A stretch of 64,000 nucleotides of DNA from Rallus limicola (Eukaryota > Chordata > Aves > Gruiformes > Rallidae), in NCBI GenBank assembly GCA_022605955.1, contig JAKCOZ010000005.1, forward strand, positions 47,640,005 through 47,704,004, given 5' to 3'. A program made the translations under genes and the position numbers. The notes beneath the pieces are model-generated. The model did no database searches, had not been told where the DNA came from, and was given only the letters and a program-made list of their open reading frames with translations. Below, in pieces: positions 63,141-64,000 of this stretch (within the stretch, counting starts at the first letter, position 1; every line of letters begins with the position of its first letter).

Positions 63141-64000
63141 CCCTTAAAGCACAGGCCTCTGTTAGGTGTAGAAAGCAAAGCTTTCGATACTGTCTCCCAT
63201 AACATCCTGATAGAGAAGCTGAGAAAACAAGGGATAGATGAGTGGACAGTGAGGTGGGTTGAGAACTGGCTGTCGGACCGGGCTCAGAGGGTCGTGATCA
63301 GTGGAGTAGAATCTGAATGGAGGCCTGTGACTAGTGGTGTTCCCCAGGGCTCGGTGTTGGGTCCAGTCCTGTTTAATATCTTCATCAACGACCTTGATGA
63401 GGGAATAACATCCACCCTCAGCAAGTACGCTGATGACACAAAGCTGGGAGGAGTGGCTGACACGCAGGAACACTGCGCTGCCATTCAGCGAGACCTGGAC
63501 AGGCTGGAGAGCTGGGCTGGGAGAAACCAAATGAAATTCAACAAAAGCAAGTGTAAAGTCTTGCACCTGGGGAGGAACAACCGACTGTATCAGTACAGGC
63601 TGGGGGATGACCTGTTGGAAAAGAGCTCTGAGGAGAAGGACCTGGGGGTCCTGGTTGATGACAGGTTGGCTATGAGCAAGCAGTGTGCCCTGGTGGCCAA
63701 GAGAGCCAATGGGATCCTGGGGTGCATCAGGAAGAGTGTGTCCAGCAGGTCGAAGGAGGTGATCCTCCCCCTCTACTCTGCGTTGGTCAGGCCCCACCTG
63801 GAGTACTGTGTCCAGTTCTGGGCCCCCTGGTATAAAAAAGACAGGGACCTTCTGGAGAGAGTCCAGAGAAGGGCGACAAAGTTGATTAGGGGCCTGGAAC
63901 ATCTACCCTACGAGGAAAGGCTGAGTGAGCTGGGGCTGTTCAGCCTGGAAAAAAGAAGACTTAGGGGGGACCTAATTAATGTCTATAAATATCTTAGACA
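63141..64000 (+). mobile_element. CR1 LINE, 5'-truncated, reverse-transcriptase frame open to window end
   Basis: After an in-frame stop at 63138-63140 a single frame runs open to 64000, about 286 codons. CR1 homology starts near KAFDTVSHN (63177). Motifs seen: [11 protein letters not shown] (RT block with the PQG motif), [10 protein letters not shown], then the catalytic YADD at 63426-63437, followed by [33 protein letters not shown] and [20 protein letters not shown]. The N-terminal RT fingers and ORF1 are missing, so it cannot be autonomous. It is in sense orientation in DYNC1H1 intron 16. The intact frame and YADD suggest a young copy. Confidence 0.93.

Noticed and set aside
63162..63902. 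246-residue minus-strand frame
   Set aside because: Antisense of the CR1 reverse-transcriptase frame. The sense frame carries the RT motifs.

Overview
The window is vertebrate nuclear DNA, almost certainly from a bird. Two multi-exon genes are split by GT-AG introns, and the interspersed repeats are CR1 LINE fragments and an avian-type ERVL-like solo LTR. No prokaryotic, plasmid or phage features are present. The gene order, PPP2R5C then DYNC1H1 on the same strand, matches the conserved vertebrate synteny seen on human 14q32. I found no previously undescribed system. The points of interest are isoform structure, promoter sequence and repeat biology.

Layout. 1-18637: intronic DNA of PPP2R5C; its first coding exon (about 32 residues) was not found and should lie upstream. 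18638-43562: thirteen PPP2R5C coding exons giving 492 residues, which with the missing N-terminus predict 524 aa, the length of the long gamma-3 isoform. About 43563-46360: 3' UTR with several poly(A) signals. About 46360-51050: intergenic, with two CR1 fragments. 51055-52320: CpG-island promoter and first exon of DYNC1H1. 51518-62957: sixteen DYNC1H1 coding exons giving residues 1-1273, the tail of cytoplasmic dynein heavy chain; the motor lies beyond the window. 63141-64000: a CR1 copy with an open reverse-transcriptase frame that runs off the end.

Repeats: CR1 pieces on both strands (5.5-6.35, 17.0-17.2, 17.4-18.3, 20.5-20.7, 28.4-28.5, 47.2-48.2, 49.6-49.7, 52.6 and 63.1-64.0 kb); two related solo LTRs, both antisense to the host gene (37.9-38.5 and 60.6-61.2 kb); and low-complexity G, T and GT tracts. 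There is no sign of CRISPR arrays, tRNAs or rRNAs.

The two genes are not an operon. PPP2R5C encodes a PP2A targeting subunit and DYNC1H1 the microtubule motor; each has its own promoter and they are linked only by synteny. Exon borders were placed by reading splice consensus, frame continuity and recall of the protein families. No alignment was run.
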